DNA of 64,000 nt from Escherichia sp. E4742 (GCF_005843885.1 NZ_CP040443.1:3472001-3536000), one strand, 5' to 3'; positions 16,803 to 26,074 are shown, counted from the first letter of the stretch. Numbers and translations are program-made. The notes: generated by a model not told the origin, from the sequence alone.

Positions 16803-18734
16803 ATGAGTTATCAGGTCTTAGCCCGAAAATGGCGCCCACAAACCTTTGCTGACGTCGTCGGCCAGGAACATGTGCTGACCGCACTGGCGAACGGCTTGTC
16901 GTTAGGGCGTATTCATCATGCTTATCTTTTTTCCGGCACCCGTGGCGTCGGAAAAACCTCTATCGCCCGACTGCTGGCGAAGGGACTAAACTGCGAAACC
17001 GGCATTACCGCGACGCCGTGCGGCGTATGCGATAACTGCCGTGAAATCGAGCAGGGGCGCTTTGTCGATTTGATTGAAATCGACGCCGCCTCGCGCACTA
17101 AAGTTGAAGATACCCGCGACCTGCTGGATAACGTTCAGTACGCTCCGGCGCGTGGTCGTTTTAAAGTCTATCTGATCGACGAAGTGCATATGCTGTCGCG
17201 TCACAGCTTTAACGCACTGTTAAAAACCCTTGAAGAGCCGCCAGAGCACGTCAAGTTCCTGCTGGCGACGACCGATCCGCAGAAATTGCCGGTGACGATT
17301 TTGTCACGCTGTCTGCAATTCCATCTCAAGGCGCTGGATGTCGAGCAAATTCGCCATCAGCTTGAGCACATCCTCAACGAAGAACATATCGCTCACGAGC
17401 CACGTGCGTTGCAACTGCTGGCGCGCGCCGCTGAAGGCAGCCTGCGAGACGCCTTAAGTCTGACCGACCAGGCAATTGCCAGCGGTGACGGCCAGGTTTC
17501 AACCCAGGCGGTCAGTGCGATGCTGGGTACGCTTGACGACGATCAAGCGCTGTCGCTGGTTGAAGCGATGGTCGAGGCCAACGGCGAGCGCGTAATGGCG
17601 CTGATTAATGAAGCCGCTGCCCGTGGTATCGAGTGGGAAGCGTTGTTGGTGGAAATGCTCGGCCTGTTGCACCGCATTGCGATGGTACAACTTTCGCCTG
17701 CCGCGCTGGGCAACGACATGGCCGCCATCGAGTTGCGGATGCGTGAACTTGCGCGCACCATACCGCCGACGGATATTCAGCTTTACTATCAGACGTTGTT
17801 GATTGGTCGCAAAGAATTACCGTATGCGCCGGACCGTCGTATGGGCGTTGAAATGACGCTATTGCGCGCGTTGGCGTTCCATCCGCGTATGCCGCTGCCT
17901 GAACCGGAAGCGCCGCGTCAGTCCTTTGCACCCGTCGCGCCAACGGCAGTAATGACGCCAACCCAAGTGCCGCCGCAACCGCAACCAGCGCAGCAGCAGG
18001 CACCGACTGTACCGCTCTCAGAAACCACCAGCCAGGTGCTGGCGGCGCGTCAGCAACTGCAGCGCGCTCAGGGAGCAACCAAAGCAAAAAAGAGTGAACC
18101 GGCAGCCGCTACCCGCGCGCGGCCGGTGAATAACGCTGCGCTGGAAAGACTGGCTTCGGTCACCGATCGCGTTCAGTCGCGTCCGGTGCCATCGGCGCTG
18201 GAAAAAGCGCCAGCTAAAAAAGAAGCGTATCGCTGGAAGGCTACCACTCCAGTGATGCAGCAAAAAGAAGTGGTCGCCACGCCGAAGGCGCTGAAAAAAG
18301 CGCTGGAACATGAAAAAACGCCGGAACTGGCTGCGAAGCTGGCGGCAGAAGCCATTGAGCGCGACCCGTGGGCGGCACAGGTGAGCCAACTATCGCTACC
18401 CAAACTGGTCGAACAGGTGGCGTTAAATGCCTGGAAAGAGGAGAGCGACAACGCAGTATGCCTGCATTTGCGCTCCTCTCAGCGGCATTTGAATAACCGC
18501 GGCGCACAACAAAAACTGGCTGAAGCGTTGAGCACGTTAAAAGGTTCAACGGTTGAACTGACTATCGTTGAAGATGATAATCCCGCGGTGCGCACGCCGC
18601 TGGAGTGGCGTCAGGCGATATACGAAGAAAAACTTGCGCAGGCGCGCGAGTCCATTATTGCGGATAATAATATTCAGACCCTGCGTCGATTCTTTGATGC
18701 GGAGCTGGATGAAGAAAGTATCCGCCCCATTTGA
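16803..18734 (+). CDS. dnaX: DnaX, DNA polymerase III clamp-loader tau subunit (and gamma)
   Basis: DnaX encodes the clamp-loader ATPase. Tau (643 residues) also tethers the two core polymerases and binds DnaB. The Walker A loop GTRGVGKT is at 45-52, and a zinc ribbon uses Cys64, Cys73, Cys76 and Cys79. IDEVHML is the Walker B/DEXH segment, and ATTDPQKLPVTILSRC holds the sensor 1 and arginine-finger region. A Pro/Gln-rich linker from about 365 leads to the alpha- and DnaB-binding domains. A programmed -1 frameshift at A AAA AAG (18086-18092) gives the 431-residue gamma subunit, ending at 18097. It is followed by ybaB and recR on the same transcript. Confidence 0.98.
   Translation: MSYQVLARKWRPQTFADVVGQEHVLTALANGLSLGRIHHAYLFSGTRGVGKTSIARLLAKGLNCETGITATPCGVCDNCREIEQGRFVDLIEIDAASRTKVEDTRDLLDNVQYAPARGRFKVYLIDEVHMLSRHSFNALLKTLEEPPEHVKFLLATTDPQKLPVTILSRCLQFHLKALDVEQIRHQLEHILNEEHIAHEPRALQLLARAAEGSLRDALSLTDQAIASGDGQVSTQAVSAMLGTLDDDQALSLVEAMVEANGERVMALINEAAARGIEWEALLVEMLGLLHRIAMVQLSPAALGNDMAAIELRMRELARTIPPTDIQLYYQTLLIGRKELPYAPDRRMGVEMTLLRALAFHPRMPLPEPEAPRQSFAPVAPTAVMTPTQVPPQPQPAQQQAPTVPLSETTSQVLAARQQLQRAQGATKAKKSEPAAATRARPVNNAALERLASVTDRVQSRPVPSALEKAPAKKEAYRWKATTPVMQQKEVVATPKALKKALEHEKTPELAAKLAAEAIERDPWAAQVSQLSLPKLVEQVALNAWKEESDNAVCLHLRSSQRHLNNRGAQQKLAEALSTLKGSTVELTIVEDDNPAVRTPLEWRQAIYEEKLAQARESIIADNNIQTLRRFFDAELDEESIRPI
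18070..18127 (+). promoter_or_regulatory. Programmed -1 ribosomal frameshift signal in dnaX
   Basis: All three known elements are present. An internal Shine-Dalgarno AGGGAG lies at 18070-18075, the slippery A AAA AAG at 18086-18092, and a stem-loop closed by ACCGGC (18098-18103) and GCCGGT (18122-18127). After slipping, the ribosome reads GAG then TGA at 18095-18097, which ends gamma at residue 431. Confidence 0.95.
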
Positions 18735-18755
18735 TCGTAAGCACAGCTTACGATC
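18733..18755 (+). other. Intercistronic hairpin between dnaX and ybaB
   Basis: GATCGTAAGC and GCTTACGATC form a perfect 10-bp stem with an ACA loop, starting within the dnaX stop codon. No T tract follows, so it is unlikely to terminate. It may protect the upstream mRNA or tune read-through to ybaB-recR. Confidence 0.65.
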
Positions 18756-18786
18756 GTCATCCTTAACGTGATTGAGAGAGAAACCT

Positions 18787-19116
18787 ATGTTTGGTAAAGG
18801 CGGTCTGGGCAACCTGATGAAGCAAGCCCAGCAGATGCAAGAAAAAATGCAGCAGATGCAGGAAGAAATCGCGAAGCTGGAAGTGACCGGCGAATCCGGT
18901 GCTGGTCTGGTGAAAGTGACCATCAATGGCGCTCACAACTGCCGTCGTGTAGAGATCGACCCTAGCCTGCTGGAAGACGACAAAGAGATGCTGGAAGATT
19001 TGGTCGCTGCGGCATTCAACGACGCAGCGCGTCGCATCGAAGAAACCCAGAAAGAAAAAATGGCTTCTGTTTCCTCCGGAATGCAGCTGCCGCCAGGCTT
19101 TAAGATGCCGTTCTGA
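18787..19116 (+). CDS. ybaB: YbaB, nucleoid-associated DNA-binding protein (EbfC family)
   Basis: YbaB is a 109-residue dimeric DNA-binding protein of the YbaB/EbfC family with a tweezer-like fold. It has a long N-terminal helix with the repeated QQMQEKMQQMQEE pattern, a three-stranded sheet (VTGESGAGLVKVTI) and a C-terminal helix plus the PPGFKMPF tail. A GAGAGA ribosome site precedes the ATG at 18787. Its stop overlaps the recR start by one base, which implies translational coupling and a shared role in recombination or nucleoid function. Confidence 0.95.
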   Translation: MFGKGGLGNLMKQAQQMQEKMQQMQEEIAKLEVTGESGAGLVKVTINGAHNCRRVEIDPSLLEDDKEMLEDLVAAAFNDAARRIEETQKEKMASVSSGMQLPPGFKMPF

Positions 19117-19721
19117 TGCAAACCAGCCCGCTGTTAACACAGCTTATGGAAGCACTGCGCTGTCTGCCGGGCGTTGGCCCGAAGTCGGCGCAGCGTATGG
19201 CGTTCACGCTGCTTCAGCGCGATCGTAGCGGCGGGATGCGTCTGGCGCAGGCGCTCACCCGGGCGATGTCGGAAATCGGCCACTGCGCCGATTGTCGGAC
19301 CTTCACTGAACAGGAAGTCTGTAACATCTGTTCGAATCCGCGTCGTCAGGAAAACGGTCAAATCTGCGTGGTGGAGAGTCCGGCGGACATCTACGCCATT
19401 GAGCAGACAGGGCAGTTTTCCGGTCGTTATTTTGTGTTGATGGGGCATCTGTCACCGCTGGACGGCATTGGCCCGGATGATATCGGACTTGATCGCCTGG
19501 AACAGCGTCTGGCGGCAGAAAAAATCACTGAAGTGATCCTCGCCACCAACCCGACGGTCGAAGGTGAAGCCACCGCTAACTACATTGCCGAGCTTTGCGC
19601 GCAATATGACGTGGAAGCCAGCCGTATTGCTCATGGCGTACCGGTTGGCGGCGAGCTGGAAATGGTCGACGGCACCACGTTGTCGCATTCCCTTGCCGGG
19701 CGTCATAAGATTCGTTTTTAA
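19116..19721 (+). CDS. recR: RecR, recombination mediator protein
   Basis: RecR works with RecO and RecF to load RecA on SSB-coated gaps. The 201-residue protein has an N-terminal helix-hairpin-helix (LPGVGPKSAQRMA), then a zinc finger with Cys57, Cys60, Cys69 and Cys72. A Toprim domain follows, beginning ICVVESPADIYAIE and including ATNPTVEGEATANY. It ends with the conserved GRHKIRF tail. The ATG overlaps the ybaB stop. It is the last gene of the dnaX-ybaB-recR unit, and a 10-bp hairpin follows. Confidence 0.97.
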   Translation: MQTSPLLTQLMEALRCLPGVGPKSAQRMAFTLLQRDRSGGMRLAQALTRAMSEIGHCADCRTFTEQEVCNICSNPRRQENGQICVVESPADIYAIEQTGQFSGRYFVLMGHLSPLDGIGPDDIGLDRLEQRLAAEKITEVILATNPTVEGEATANYIAELCAQYDVEASRIAHGVPVGGELEMVDGTTLSHSLAGRHKIRF

Positions 19722-19726
19722 GCAAA

Positions 19727-19750
19727 CGAGAGCAGGATCACCTGCTCTCG
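19727..19750 (+). terminator. Hairpin terminator after recR
   Basis: CGAGAGCAGG and CCTGCTCTCG form a perfect 10-bp stem with an ATCA loop, five bases past the recR stop. The downstream sequence is not T-rich because it is occupied by the -35 element of the htpG heat-shock promoter. Termination there is likely but may be incomplete. Confidence 0.7.
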
Positions 19751-19779
19751 CTTGAAATTATCCTTCCTTGTCCCCATTT
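19751..19779 (+). promoter_or_regulatory. Sigma-32 heat-shock promoter of htpG
   Basis: CTTGAAA (19751-19757) and CCCCATTT (19772-19779) are separated by 14 bp, matching the RpoH consensus almost exactly. The htpG ATG lies 51 bp downstream of the -10 element. Confidence 0.93.
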
Positions 19780-19830
19780 ACCCCTCATCCTGTTTTTAAC
19801 CTTAAAATGGCATTATTGAGGTAGACCTAC

Positions 19831-21705
19831 ATGAAAGGACAAGAAACTCGTGGTTTTCAGTCAGAAGTGAAACAGCTTCTGCACCTGATGATCCATTCTC
19901 TCTATTCCAATAAAGAAATCTTCCTGCGTGAGCTTATCTCTAACGCCTCCGATGCGGCGGACAAGCTGCGTTTCCGCGCGCTCTCTAACCCGGATCTGTA
20001 CGAAGGTGACGGCGAACTGCGCGTTCGTATTTCTTTCGATAAAGACAAGCGCACGCTGACCATTTCCGATAACGGCGTGGGGATGACCCGCGACGAAGTG
20101 ATTGACCATCTGGGTACTATCGCTAAATCTGGCACCAAATCATTCCTTGAATCCCTGGGGTCTGACCAGGCGAAAGACAGCCAGCTGATCGGTCAGTTCG
20201 GTGTTGGTTTCTACTCCGCGTTTATCGTGGCTGATAAAGTGACCGTGCGTACTCGTGCGGCGGGTGAAAAACCAGAAAACGGCGTGTTCTGGGAATCGGC
20301 TGGTGAAGGTGAATACACCGTTGCCGACATCACCAAAGAAGATCGTGGTACTGAAATCACCCTGCATCTGCGTGAAGGCGAAGACGAGTTCCTCGATGAC
20401 TGGCGCGTGCGTTCCATCATCAGCAAATACTCCGACCATATCGCGCTGCCGGTAGAGATCGAAAAACGCGAAGAGAAAGACGGCGAAACCGTTATCTCCT
20501 GGGAGAAAATCAACAAAGCGCAGGCGCTGTGGACCCGTAACAAGTCGGAAATCACCGACGAAGAGTACAAAGAGTTCTACAAACATATCGCACACGACTT
20601 TAACGATCCGCTGACCTGGAGCCACAACCGTGTCGAAGGTAAGCAGGAATACACCAGCCTGCTGTACATCCCATCGCAGGCGCCGTGGGATATGTGGAAC
20701 CGCGATCATAAGCACGGCCTGAAACTGTACGTCCAGCGTGTGTTCATCATGGACGACGCAGAACAGTTCATGCCGAACTATCTGCGCTTCGTGCGTGGTC
20801 TGATTGACTCCAGCGATCTGCCGCTGAACGTTTCCCGTGAAATCCTCCAGGACAGCACCGTAACCCGCAATCTGCGCAATGCGCTGACCAAGCGTGTGCT
20901 GCAAATGCTGGAAAAACTGGCGAAAGACGACGCAGAAAAATACCAGACCTTCTGGCAACAGTTTGGCCTGGTACTGAAAGAAGGTCCGGCGGAAGATTTC
21001 GCTAACCAGGAAGCGATCGCCAAACTGCTGCGTTTTGCTTCTACCCATACCGACTCTTCTGCGCAGACCGTGTCTCTGGAAGACTACGTATCCCGCATGA
21101 AAGAAGGGCAGGAGAAAATCTACTACATCACTGCAGACAGCTATGCGGCAGCGAAGAGCAGCCCGCACCTGGAACTGCTGCGTAAGAAAGGCATCGAAGT
21201 TCTGCTGCTTTCTGACCGCATCGATGAGTGGATGATGAACTATCTGACTGAGTTCGATGGCAAGCCGTTCCAGTCTGTGTCTAAAGTTGACGAGTCGCTG
21301 GAAAAACTGGCTGACGAAGTTGATGAGAGCGCGAAAGAAGCGGAGAAAGCACTGACTCCGTTCATCGACCGCGTGAAAGCACTGCTTGGCGAGCGCGTGA
21401 AAGATGTCCGTCTGACCCACCGTCTGACCGATACCCCAGCGATCGTTTCTACTGACGCGGACGAAATGAGCACCCAGATGGCGAAACTGTTCGCCGCAGC
21501 GGGCCAGAAAGTGCCAGAAGTGAAATACATCTTCGAACTGAACCCGGATCACGTACTGGTGAAACGTGCTGCAGATACTGAAGATGAAGCCAAGTTCAGC
21601 GAGTGGGTAGAACTGCTGCTGGATCAGGCGCTGCTGGCAGAACGCGGTACGCTGGAAGATCCGAACCTGTTTATTCGTCGTATGAACCAGTTACTGGTTT
21701 CCTGA
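19831..21705 (+). CDS. htpG: HtpG, bacterial Hsp90 chaperone
   Basis: HtpG is the cytoplasmic Hsp90 homologue. It is a dimeric ATP-dependent chaperone that acts late in folding and together with DnaK. The 624-residue protein has an N-terminal GHKL ATPase domain (ELISNASDAADKLR, DNGVGMTRDE, GQFGVGFYSAF), a middle client-binding domain with the catalytic-loop arginine in NVSREILQ, and a C-terminal dimerisation domain. There is no eukaryotic-type charged linker or MEEVD tail. GAGGT precedes the ATG. The upstream sigma-32 promoter explains its heat-shock control. Confidence 0.98.
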   Translation: MKGQETRGFQSEVKQLLHLMIHSLYSNKEIFLRELISNASDAADKLRFRALSNPDLYEGDGELRVRISFDKDKRTLTISDNGVGMTRDEVIDHLGTIAKSGTKSFLESLGSDQAKDSQLIGQFGVGFYSAFIVADKVTVRTRAAGEKPENGVFWESAGEGEYTVADITKEDRGTEITLHLREGEDEFLDDWRVRSIISKYSDHIALPVEIEKREEKDGETVISWEKINKAQALWTRNKSEITDEEYKEFYKHIAHDFNDPLTWSHNRVEGKQEYTSLLYIPSQAPWDMWNRDHKHGLKLYVQRVFIMDDAEQFMPNYLRFVRGLIDSSDLPLNVSREILQDSTVTRNLRNALTKRVLQMLEKLAKDDAEKYQTFWQQFGLVLKEGPAEDFANQEAIAKLLRFASTHTDSSAQTVSLEDYVSRMKEGQEKIYYITADSYAAAKSSPHLELLRKKGIEVLLLSDRIDEWMMNYLTEFDGKPFQSVSKVDESLEKLADEVDESAKEAEKALTPFIDRVKALLGERVKDVRLTHRLTDTPAIVSTDADEMSTQMAKLFAAAGQKVPEVKYIFELNPDHVLVKRAADTEDEAKFSEWVELLLDQALLAERGTLEDPNLFIRRMNQLLVS

Positions 21706-21709
21706 TGTA

Positions 21710-21786
21710 ATGCCGGATGAATTTTATCCGGCATACAGCTGAATGTGGTGCCGGATGACCTTCGTGTCATCCGGCATTTTTCTTTT
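21710..21786. repeat. Twin REP-like hairpins and terminator after htpG
   Basis: Two hairpins with the REP core GCCGGAT are arranged in tandem: ATGCCGGAT/ATCCGGCAT (21710-21734) and an 11-bp stem TGCCGGATGAC/GTCATCCGGCA (21749-21776). The second is followed by TTTTTCTTTT and so probably ends the htpG transcript. Confidence 0.8.
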
Positions 21787-21923
21787 CATCCTCTGCACTT
21801 TCCGCAAATTATCTCACCATTAACCGTTTCAGCCCCGGGCGCCTTTCTTGAGGCAATCGCCTGATGGTGGTATCGTTTATCGCTTTTTCAAAAAATTCGA
21901 CACATTTTAAGGGGATTTTCGCA

Positions 21924-22568
21924 ATGCGTATCATTCTGCTTGGCGCTCCGGGCGCGGGGAAAGGGACTCAGGCTCAGTTCATCATGGAGAAATATGGTAT
22001 TCCGCAAATCTCCACTGGCGATATGCTGCGTGCCGCAGTCAAATCTGGCTCCGAGCTGGGTAAACAAGCTAAAGACATTATGGACGCTGGCAAACTGGTC
22101 ACCGACGAACTGGTGATCGCGCTGGTTAAAGAGCGCATTGCTCAGGAAGACTGCCGTAACGGTTTCCTGCTTGACGGCTTCCCGCGTACCATTCCGCAGG
22201 CAGACGCGATGAAAGAAGCGGGCATCAACGTTGACTACGTTCTGGAATTCGACGTTCCGGACGAACTGATCGTTGACCGTATCGTCGGTCGCCGCGTTCA
22301 CGCGCCGTCTGGTCGTGTATATCACGTTAAATTCAATCCGCCGAAAGTAGAAGGCAAAGACGACGTTACCGGTGAAGAACTGACTACCCGTAAAGACGAT
22401 CAGGAAGAGACCGTACGTAAACGTCTGGTTGAATACCATCAGATGACTGCACCGCTGATCGGCTACTACTCCAAAGAAGCTGAAGCGGGTAACACCAAAT
22501 ACGCGAAAGTTGACGGCACCAAACCGGTTGCTGAAGTTCGCGCAGCTCTGGAAAAAATCCTCGGCTAA
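21924..22568 (+). CDS. adk: Adk, adenylate kinase
   Basis: Adk interconverts ATP plus AMP with two ADP and is essential. The 214-residue protein has the P-loop GAPGAGKGT (7-15), the AMP-binding region ([20 protein letters not shown]), and a long LID domain (about 122-159) with [13 protein letters not shown]. The LID lacks zinc cysteines, as in other E. coli-type enzymes. AAGGGG lies upstream of the ATG at 21924; an in-frame start 20 codons earlier has no such site. One substitution against the K-12 enzyme as I recall it sits close to the C-terminus (RAALEKILG). Confidence 0.97.
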
Positions 22569-22578
22569 TCAAGTTGCA

Positions 22579-22604
22579 GCAGATCTGCTTTCGGGCAGGT
22601 CTGC
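22579..22604 (+). terminator. Hairpin after adk
   Basis: GCAGATCTGC pairs with GCAGGTCTGC (one G-U pair) around a TTTCGG loop, eleven bases after the adk stop. No T run follows, so it is a weak or rho-assisted terminator at most. Confidence 0.45.
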
Positions 22605-22699
22605 GTATCCTCCTCAGGTTAGACCTCTCACAGCAATTAGTTCTTCTTCCTCACTTTTCCGCTACAATTATCAACAAGTTGAATCGATAAGAGGCGGTA

Positions 22700-23662
22700 A
22701 TGCGTCAGACTAAAACCGGTATCCTGCTGGCAAACCTGGGGACGCCCGATGCCCCCACTCCTGAAGCGGTAAAACGTTACCTGAAACAATTTTTAAGCGA
22801 CAGACGCGTGGTTGATACCTCACGACTGTTGTGGTGGCCGTTGCTGCGTGGTGTGATTTTGCCGCTGCGCTCACCGCGCGTGGCGAAGCTGTACGCCTCG
22901 GTCTGGATGGAAGACGGCTCGCCGCTGATGGTTTACAGCCGCCAGCAACAGCAGGCGCTGGCACAACGTTTACCGGATACGCCAGTGGCGCTGGGCATGA
23001 GCTACGGCTCGCCATCACTGGAAAGCGCCGTAGATGAACTACTGGCAGAACATGTTGATCATATTGTGGTGCTGCCGCTCTATCCGCAATACTCCTGTTC
23101 TACGGTTGGCGCTGTGTGGGATGAACTTGCACGCATTCTGGCGCGCAAGCGTAGCATTCCGGGGATTTCGTTTATTCGTGATTACGCCGATAACCACGAT
23201 TACATTAATGCGCTGGCAAATAGCGTGCGGGCCTCTTTCGAAAAACATGGCGAGCCGGATCTGCTGCTGCTCTCTTATCATGGCATTCCTCAGCGTTACG
23301 CGGATGAAGGTGATGATTACCCGCAGCGTTGCCGCACAACGACTCGTGAACTGGCTTCCGCACTGGGGATGGCACCGGAAAAAGTGATGATGACCTTTCA
23401 GTCGCGCTTTGGTCGGGAACCCTGGCTGATGCCTTATACCGACGAAACGTTGAAAATGCTCGGAGAAAAAGGTGTCGGTCATATTCAGGTGGTGTGTCCG
23501 GGCTTTGCTGCGGATTGTCTGGAGACGCTGGAAGAGATTGCCGAGCAAAACCGTGAAGTCTTCCTCGGCGCTGGCGGGAAAAAATACGAATATATTCCGG
23601 CGCTTAATGCCACACCGGAACATATCGAAATGATGGCTAATCTTGTTGCAGCCTATCGCTAA
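22700..23662 (+). CDS. hemH: HemH, ferrochelatase
   Basis: HemH inserts ferrous iron into protoporphyrin IX in the last step of haem synthesis, at the inner face of the membrane. The 320-residue protein starts with the family motif LLANLGTPDAPTPEAV. The metal-binding His194 lies in LLLSYHGIPQRY, and VCPGFAADCLETLEEI holds the catalytic acidic region near the C-terminus. A GAGGCGG ribosome site precedes the ATG. Its last four bases overlap the 3' end of aes, which runs toward it. The gene is intact and closely resembles K-12. Confidence 0.97.
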   Translation: MRQTKTGILLANLGTPDAPTPEAVKRYLKQFLSDRRVVDTSRLLWWPLLRGVILPLRSPRVAKLYASVWMEDGSPLMVYSRQQQQALAQRLPDTPVALGMSYGSPSLESAVDELLAEHVDHIVVLPLYPQYSCSTVGAVWDELARILARKRSIPGISFIRDYADNHDYINALANSVRASFEKHGEPDLLLLSYHGIPQRYADEGDDYPQRCRTTTRELASALGMAPEKVMMTFQSRFGREPWLMPYTDETLKMLGEKGVGHIQVVCPGFAADCLETLEEIAEQNREVFLGAGGKKYEYIPALNATPEHIEMMANLVAAYR

Positions 23663-24618
23663 AGCTGAGCGGTAAAGAACTGAGCACCGTCGCGAAGAGC
23701 ATCGTCGGCGGTTTTCATCATCCGTGAATAATGCAAAAAGGCGTGCAGCGTACCTGGGTAGAGTTTGAAATCACAGGGCTGCTGATGCGCCGCTAACGTC
23801 TGGTAAAGTAGGCGACTGTCATCCAGCAGCGGATCGAACTCCGCTCCGGCGATATAACAGGGCGGCACATTTCGAGTGAGATCATTATTAAACAGGCAGT
23901 AATACGGCGACTCGCGATCTGCTTCGCTGCCTAAGTATGCCTCTTCATACATCTGCAAATCCTGTTGCGTTAAGCCATCCCAGCCACCGCCCAGCAGGCG
24001 ACGAGTCACGGAATCCCGTAACCCATAAAGTCCATACCACAGCAAAACGCCCACAACCTTACCGCAATCGATCTGCTTATCACGTAACCACAAAGCACTG
24101 GCGAGCGCCAGCATTGCGCCAGCGGAATCACCGGCAAAGCCAATACGTGACATATTAATTTGATAATCGCTCGCCTGCTGGTGGAAGTGACAACAGGCAG
24201 CCACAATTTCCTCTATCGCTTGCGGAAAACGCGCTTCAGGCGAAAGGGTGTAATCAATACCAATCACCGTACACTGGGTGTACTTTGCCAGAAGTCGCAT
24301 GATGCGATCGTGAGTATCGAGATTGCCGAGAATAAAACCGCCGCCATGCAGATAAAACAACGTCGCCGGGCTATCCGGGTTCGGACAAAATAGCCGTGCT
24401 TTCACCTGGCCATATTTTGTCGGAACTGCGTAATCCCTGGTTTCCATTTCTGGAGCGCCCGCATTCCAGAATCGCCGTTCGAGCGTGTAATGCTGACGCT
24501 GCTCGGCAAGTGTTCCTTCTGCGGGCCAGGGCGGTAAATCAGGCTGAAGTGTATTAACAACGGCCCTCATTTCGGCAGAAATCAGTTCCAGTGCGGGTAA
24601 TTTGTTTTCCATCTTCAT
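23659..24618 (-). CDS. aes: Aes, acetyl esterase
   Basis: Aes hydrolyses short-chain acyl esters and also dampens MalT, the maltose activator, by direct binding. The 319-residue alpha/beta hydrolase of the hormone-sensitive-lipase group has the oxyanion motif HGGG (91-94) and the nucleophile elbow GDSAG (Ser165). The catalytic Asp lies in AEFDPLLDDS and the His in GTLHAFLHYS. It overlaps the hemH stop by four bases in convergent orientation. The protein differs from K-12 Aes, as I remember it, at roughly twenty positions, consistent with its use as a polymorphic E. coli typing marker. Confidence 0.95.
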   Translation of the reverse strand: MKMENKLPALELISAEMRAVVNTLQPDLPPWPAEGTLAEQRQHYTLERRFWNAGAPEMETRDYAVPTKYGQVKARLFCPNPDSPATLFYLHGGGFILGNLDTHDRIMRLLAKYTQCTVIGIDYTLSPEARFPQAIEEIVAACCHFHQQASDYQINMSRIGFAGDSAGAMLALASALWLRDKQIDCGKVVGVLLWYGLYGLRDSVTRRLLGGGWDGLTQQDLQMYEEAYLGSEADRESPYYCLFNNDLTRNVPPCYIAGAEFDPLLDDSRLLYQTLAAHQQPCDFKLYPGTLHAFLHYSRMMKTADDALRDGAQFFTAQL

Positions 24619-24769
24619 AGAAAAACTCCTTTCAAATTACGCCATTGTAAGGAAGCTCTGCCATGATAATGCGATCCCGTCTGCTGATATTGAAACTGCC
24701 TGCGTCTCGCGCGTTCAGGCATGATTGTGTTAACATTCGCCGCTCAGTTAACCACCCGTAAAAACAACC

Positions 24770-26074
24770 ATGAAATTTCCCGGCAAACGTAAATCCAAAC
24801 ATTACTTCCCCGTAAATGCACGCGATCCGCTGTTGCAGCAAATCCAACCAGAAAACGAAACCAGCGCAGCCTGGGTGGTAGGTATCGACCAGACGCTGGT
24901 GGATATTGAAGCCAAAGTGGAAGACGATTTTATTGAACGTTATGGATTAAGCGCCGGGCATTCGCTGGTCATTGAAGATGATGTTGCTGAAGCACTTTAT
25001 CAGGAACTGAAACAGAAAAACCTGATTACTCATCAGTTTGCAGGTGGCACTATTGGCAATACCATGCACAACTATTCTGTACTGGCAGACGACCGTTCGG
25101 TGCTGCTGGGCGTGATGTGCAGCAATATTGAAATTGGCAGCTACGCCTATCGTTACTTGTGTAATACATCCAGTCGTACCGATCTTAACTATTTGCAGGG
25201 CGTGGATGGTCCGATTGGTCGTTGCTTTACGCTGATTGGCGAGTCTGGCGAACGTACCTTTGCTATCAGTCCTGGCCACATGAACCAGCTACGGGCAGAA
25301 AGCATTCCGGAAGATGTGATTGCCGGAGCGTCGGCGCTGGTATTAACGTCCTATCTGGTGCGTTGTAAACCGGGTGAGCCGATGCCGGAAGCGACCATGA
25401 AAGCCATTGAGTACGCGAAGAAATATAACGTGCCGGTGGTGCTGACGCTGGGGACCAAGTTTGTCATTGCCGAGAATCCGCAATGGTGGCAGCAATTCCT
25501 CAAAGAACACGTTTCCATCCTTGCGATGAACGAAGAAGAAGCCGAAGCGTTGACCGGAGAGAGCGATCCGCTGCTGGCATCTGATAAGGCGCTGGACTGG
25601 GTTGATCTGGTGCTGTGCACCGCCGGGCCAATCGGCTTGTATATGGCGGGCTTTACGGAAGACGAAGCGAAACGCAAAACCCAGCATCCGCTGCTGCCGG
25701 GCGCTATCGCGGAATTTAACCAGTATGAGTTTAGCCGCGCCATGCGCCACAAGGATTGCCAGAACCCGCTGCGTGTTTATTCGCACATTGCGCCGTACAT
25801 GGGCGGCCCAGAAAAAATCATGAACACCAACGGTGCCGGAGACGGTGCGCTGGCAGCGTTGTTGCATGACATTACCGCCAATAGCTATCACCGCACTAAC
25901 GTGCCAAATTCCAGCAAGCATAAATTCACCTGGTTGACGTATTCGTCATTAGCGCAGGTGTGTAAATATGCTAACCGCGTCAGTTATCAGGTGCTTAACC
26001 AGCATTCACCTCGCTTAACGCGCGGGCTGCCGGAGCGTGAAGACAGCCTGGAAGAATCTTACTGGGATCGTTAA
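24770..26074 (+). CDS. gsk: Gsk, inosine-guanosine kinase
   Basis: Gsk phosphorylates inosine and guanosine to IMP and GMP with ATP, a purine salvage step. The 434-residue protein belongs to the PfkB/ribokinase fold. The second PfkB signature with the catalytic aspartate is NTNGAGDGALAALL, and FAGGTIGNTMHNYSVL forms part of the nucleoside site. It is longer than most ribokinases, with extensions at both ends typical of this family. It diverges from aes and is followed by the frameshifted accessory gene rather than directly by ybaL. Confidence 0.96.
   Translation: MKFPGKRKSKHYFPVNARDPLLQQIQPENETSAAWVVGIDQTLVDIEAKVEDDFIERYGLSAGHSLVIEDDVAEALYQELKQKNLITHQFAGGTIGNTMHNYSVLADDRSVLLGVMCSNIEIGSYAYRYLCNTSSRTDLNYLQGVDGPIGRCFTLIGESGERTFAISPGHMNQLRAESIPEDVIAGASALVLTSYLVRCKPGEPMPEATMKAIEYAKKYNVPVVLTLGTKFVIAENPQWWQQFLKEHVSILAMNEEEAEALTGESDPLLASDKALDWVDLVLCTAGPIGLYMAGFTEDEAKRKTQHPLLPGAIAEFNQYEFSRAMRHKDCQNPLRVYSHIAPYMGGPEKIMNTNGAGDGALAALLHDITANSYHRTNVPNSSKHKFTWLTYSSLAQVCKYANRVSYQVLNQHSPRLTRGLPEREDSLEESYWDR

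Noticed and set aside
20140..21552. A 470-codon minus-strand frame opposite htpG
   Set aside because: It is fully inside the highly conserved htpG gene. Its translation is rich in Phe, His, Arg and Gln, as typical of antisense to strongly codon-biased genes.
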